From an uncultured Pirellulaceae bacterium (GTDB taxonomy: Bacteria > Planctomycetota > Planctomycetia > Pirellulales > Pirellulaceae): a stretch of DNA of 6,587 nucleotides. The notes beneath the pieces were generated by a model. It was not told where the DNA came from, searched no databases, and was given only the letters and a program-made list of their open reading frames with translations. This document shows positions 6,035 to 6,587 of this stretch, piece by piece; position 1 is the stretch's first letter, and each line of letters opens with the position of its first letter. The position numbers and the translations under genes are program-made. The stretch lies in NCBI GenBank assembly GCA_934255105.1, contig CAKQNH010000272.1, positions 1-6,587 on the forward strand. The letters run 5' to 3'.

Positions 6035-6159
6035 TCGCCCTCCGGGCTATTAACCAACCTCCGAGCTATCAAGCTGTTCGCCCTCCGGGCTATTAACCAA
6101 CCTCCGAGCTATCAAGCTGTTCGCCCTCCGGGCTATTAGCCAGCCTTCGGGCTATTAAA
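6035..6159. repeat. 43-bp higher-order tandem array (2.9 copies) built of related half-units
   Basis: Copies start at 6035, 6078 and 6121. The first two (6035-6077, 6078-6120) are identical. The third (6121-6159) is shortened and diverges in its second half. Each unit holds two related half-units, one with CCTCCGGGCTATTAA and one with CCTCCGAGCTATCAA. The GCCC-TCC-GGGC core is a small hairpin with a 4-bp stem and 3-base loop. The array's last half-unit contains the TAA stop of the cytochrome gene (6157-6155 on the minus strand). There are no unique spacers, so it is not a CRISPR array. Confidence 0.95.
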
Positions 6160-6587
6160 GCGATGTTTCAACTGGTGGGTCGCTTGACTGTGGCCCTGCA
6201 ACTGCAGCCTCTTCTGGCTCTTCAGCCCCTGGCTCTTCAGCCCCTGGCTCTTCAGGTTCGGTGGTCTGAACCGGGATCTCAGGTGCGGACTCGAGCTCTG
6301 CCGCGGTCCAGGCGGTCGATCGGCCAGGATATTGCTGGCGCACGCGGTCTACAAACGCTTCGTCTACGGGCGAAGCCTGATTGCTCCAACTGCCGCGGAC
6401 ATAGGTCAGCACGGCGGCTATCGAAGCATTGTCAAGCTGCGACCACTTGGGCATCTGGCCGTCGTAGGTCTTGCCCAAGACCTCGACCGGTCCCATCAAG
6501 CCATGCAATACGACGCGTGCCAAGTTGTCTTCTCGGCCGGTGACCAGTGGATTGCCATCCAGGGGCGGATAGCGCCCTGCGATACCT
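6155..6587 (-). CDS. Class I c-type cytochrome, C-terminal part with acidic tail; 5' end outside window
   Basis: The frame is open to the right edge, giving 143 visible residues. The sequence GRYPPLDGNPLVTG, then LARVVLHGLMGPVEV and GQMPKW, is the second half of a mono-haem cytochrome c domain. M45 in GQMPKW is the expected axial haem ligand. The CxxCH haem site should lie just beyond the window. The domain ends with a helix (ASIAAVLTYVRGSW, to about 71) and an extension (VDRVRQQYPGRSTAWTAAEL). A tail from about residue 97 follows, rich in Glu, Pro and Ala, with EEPGA twice (112-121). Such cytochromes accept electrons in periplasmic respiration, often as an oxidase subunit or partner. It is upstream of, and co-oriented with, the copper ATPase. 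The TAA stop lies inside the last copy of the 43-bp array. Confidence 0.88.
   Translation of the reverse strand, partial: GIAGRYPPLDGNPLVTGREDNLARVVLHGLMGPVEVLGKTYDGQMPKWSQLDNASIAAVLTYVRGSWSNQASPVDEAFVDRVRQQYPGRSTAWTAAELESAPEIPVQTTEPEEPGAEEPGAEEPEEAAVAGPQSSDPPVETSL
6214..6255. repeat. 15-bp coding tandem repeat in the cytochrome tail (2.8 copies)
   Basis: The unit CTGGCTCTTCAGCCC occurs at 6214-6228 and 6229-6243, with 12 bases more at 6244-6255. On the minus strand it encodes the repeated acidic EEPGA segment of the cytochrome tail. The period keeps the reading frame, so changes in copy number would lengthen or shorten the tail without breaking the protein. Confidence 0.93.

Noticed and set aside
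6035..6159. CRISPR array
   Set aside because: The repeat period is regular at 43 bp, but the whole unit repeats, with no unique spacers and no cas genes nearby.

Overview
The window looks like chromosomal DNA of a moderately GC-rich bacterium. A planctomycete of the Pirellulaceae (Rhodopirellula-like) is the most likely source. This is an inference from three things: the style of the proteins (a plant-like siroheme sulfite reductase, a UbiA-like membrane protein next to a small methyltransferase, and a mono-haem cytochrome c of the LHGLMGP/MP type beside a copper ATPase), the use of GTG and probably TTG starts with weak Shine-Dalgarno sites, and the many short palindromic repeats at gene junctions. 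No rRNA, tRNA, CRISPR array, transposase or phage gene was found.

Layout. (1) 1-594, plus strand: the C-terminal 197 residues of an assimilatory sulfite reductase haemoprotein with all four Fe4S4/siroheme cysteines. (2) 2630-591, minus strand: a compact unit of dodecin, a UbiA-like polytopic membrane protein and a SAM-dependent methyltransferase. The genes are joined by a GTGA overlap and a one-base gap, and the last stop codon overlaps the sulfite reductase stop tail to tail. (3) 2631-2933: a divergent intergenic region with a 26-bp-arm palindrome. (4) 2934-3242, plus strand: a small Rieske [2Fe-2S] ferredoxin. (5) 3243-3399: a convergent intergenic region with one left arm and two alternative right arms of another palindromic repeat. 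(6) 6587-3400, minus strand: a cytochrome c C-terminus, a Cu+-type P1B ATPase and a small cupin. The ATPase and cupin genes overlap by 34 bases. The cytochrome and ATPase genes are separated by about 290 bases filled with a 43-bp higher-order tandem array, an inverted relic of that unit, and a 15-bp x 5 tandem repeat.

How the genes may work together. The right half reads as a respiratory and copper module: a c-type cytochrome, a copper transporter of the kind that supplies haem-copper oxidases, and a cupin. Oxidase subunits would be expected just beyond the right edge. The left operon may concern an isoprenoid or quinone-like compound (prenyltransferase-like protein plus methyltransferase) with flavin storage by dodecin, but the substrate cannot be read from the sequence. 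The most unusual content is the repeats. At least three unrelated dyad or tandem families sit exactly at gene boundaries. One supplies the stop codon of the cytochrome gene, one abuts the cupin stop codon, and one creates an in-frame pentapeptide leader in front of the ATPase.
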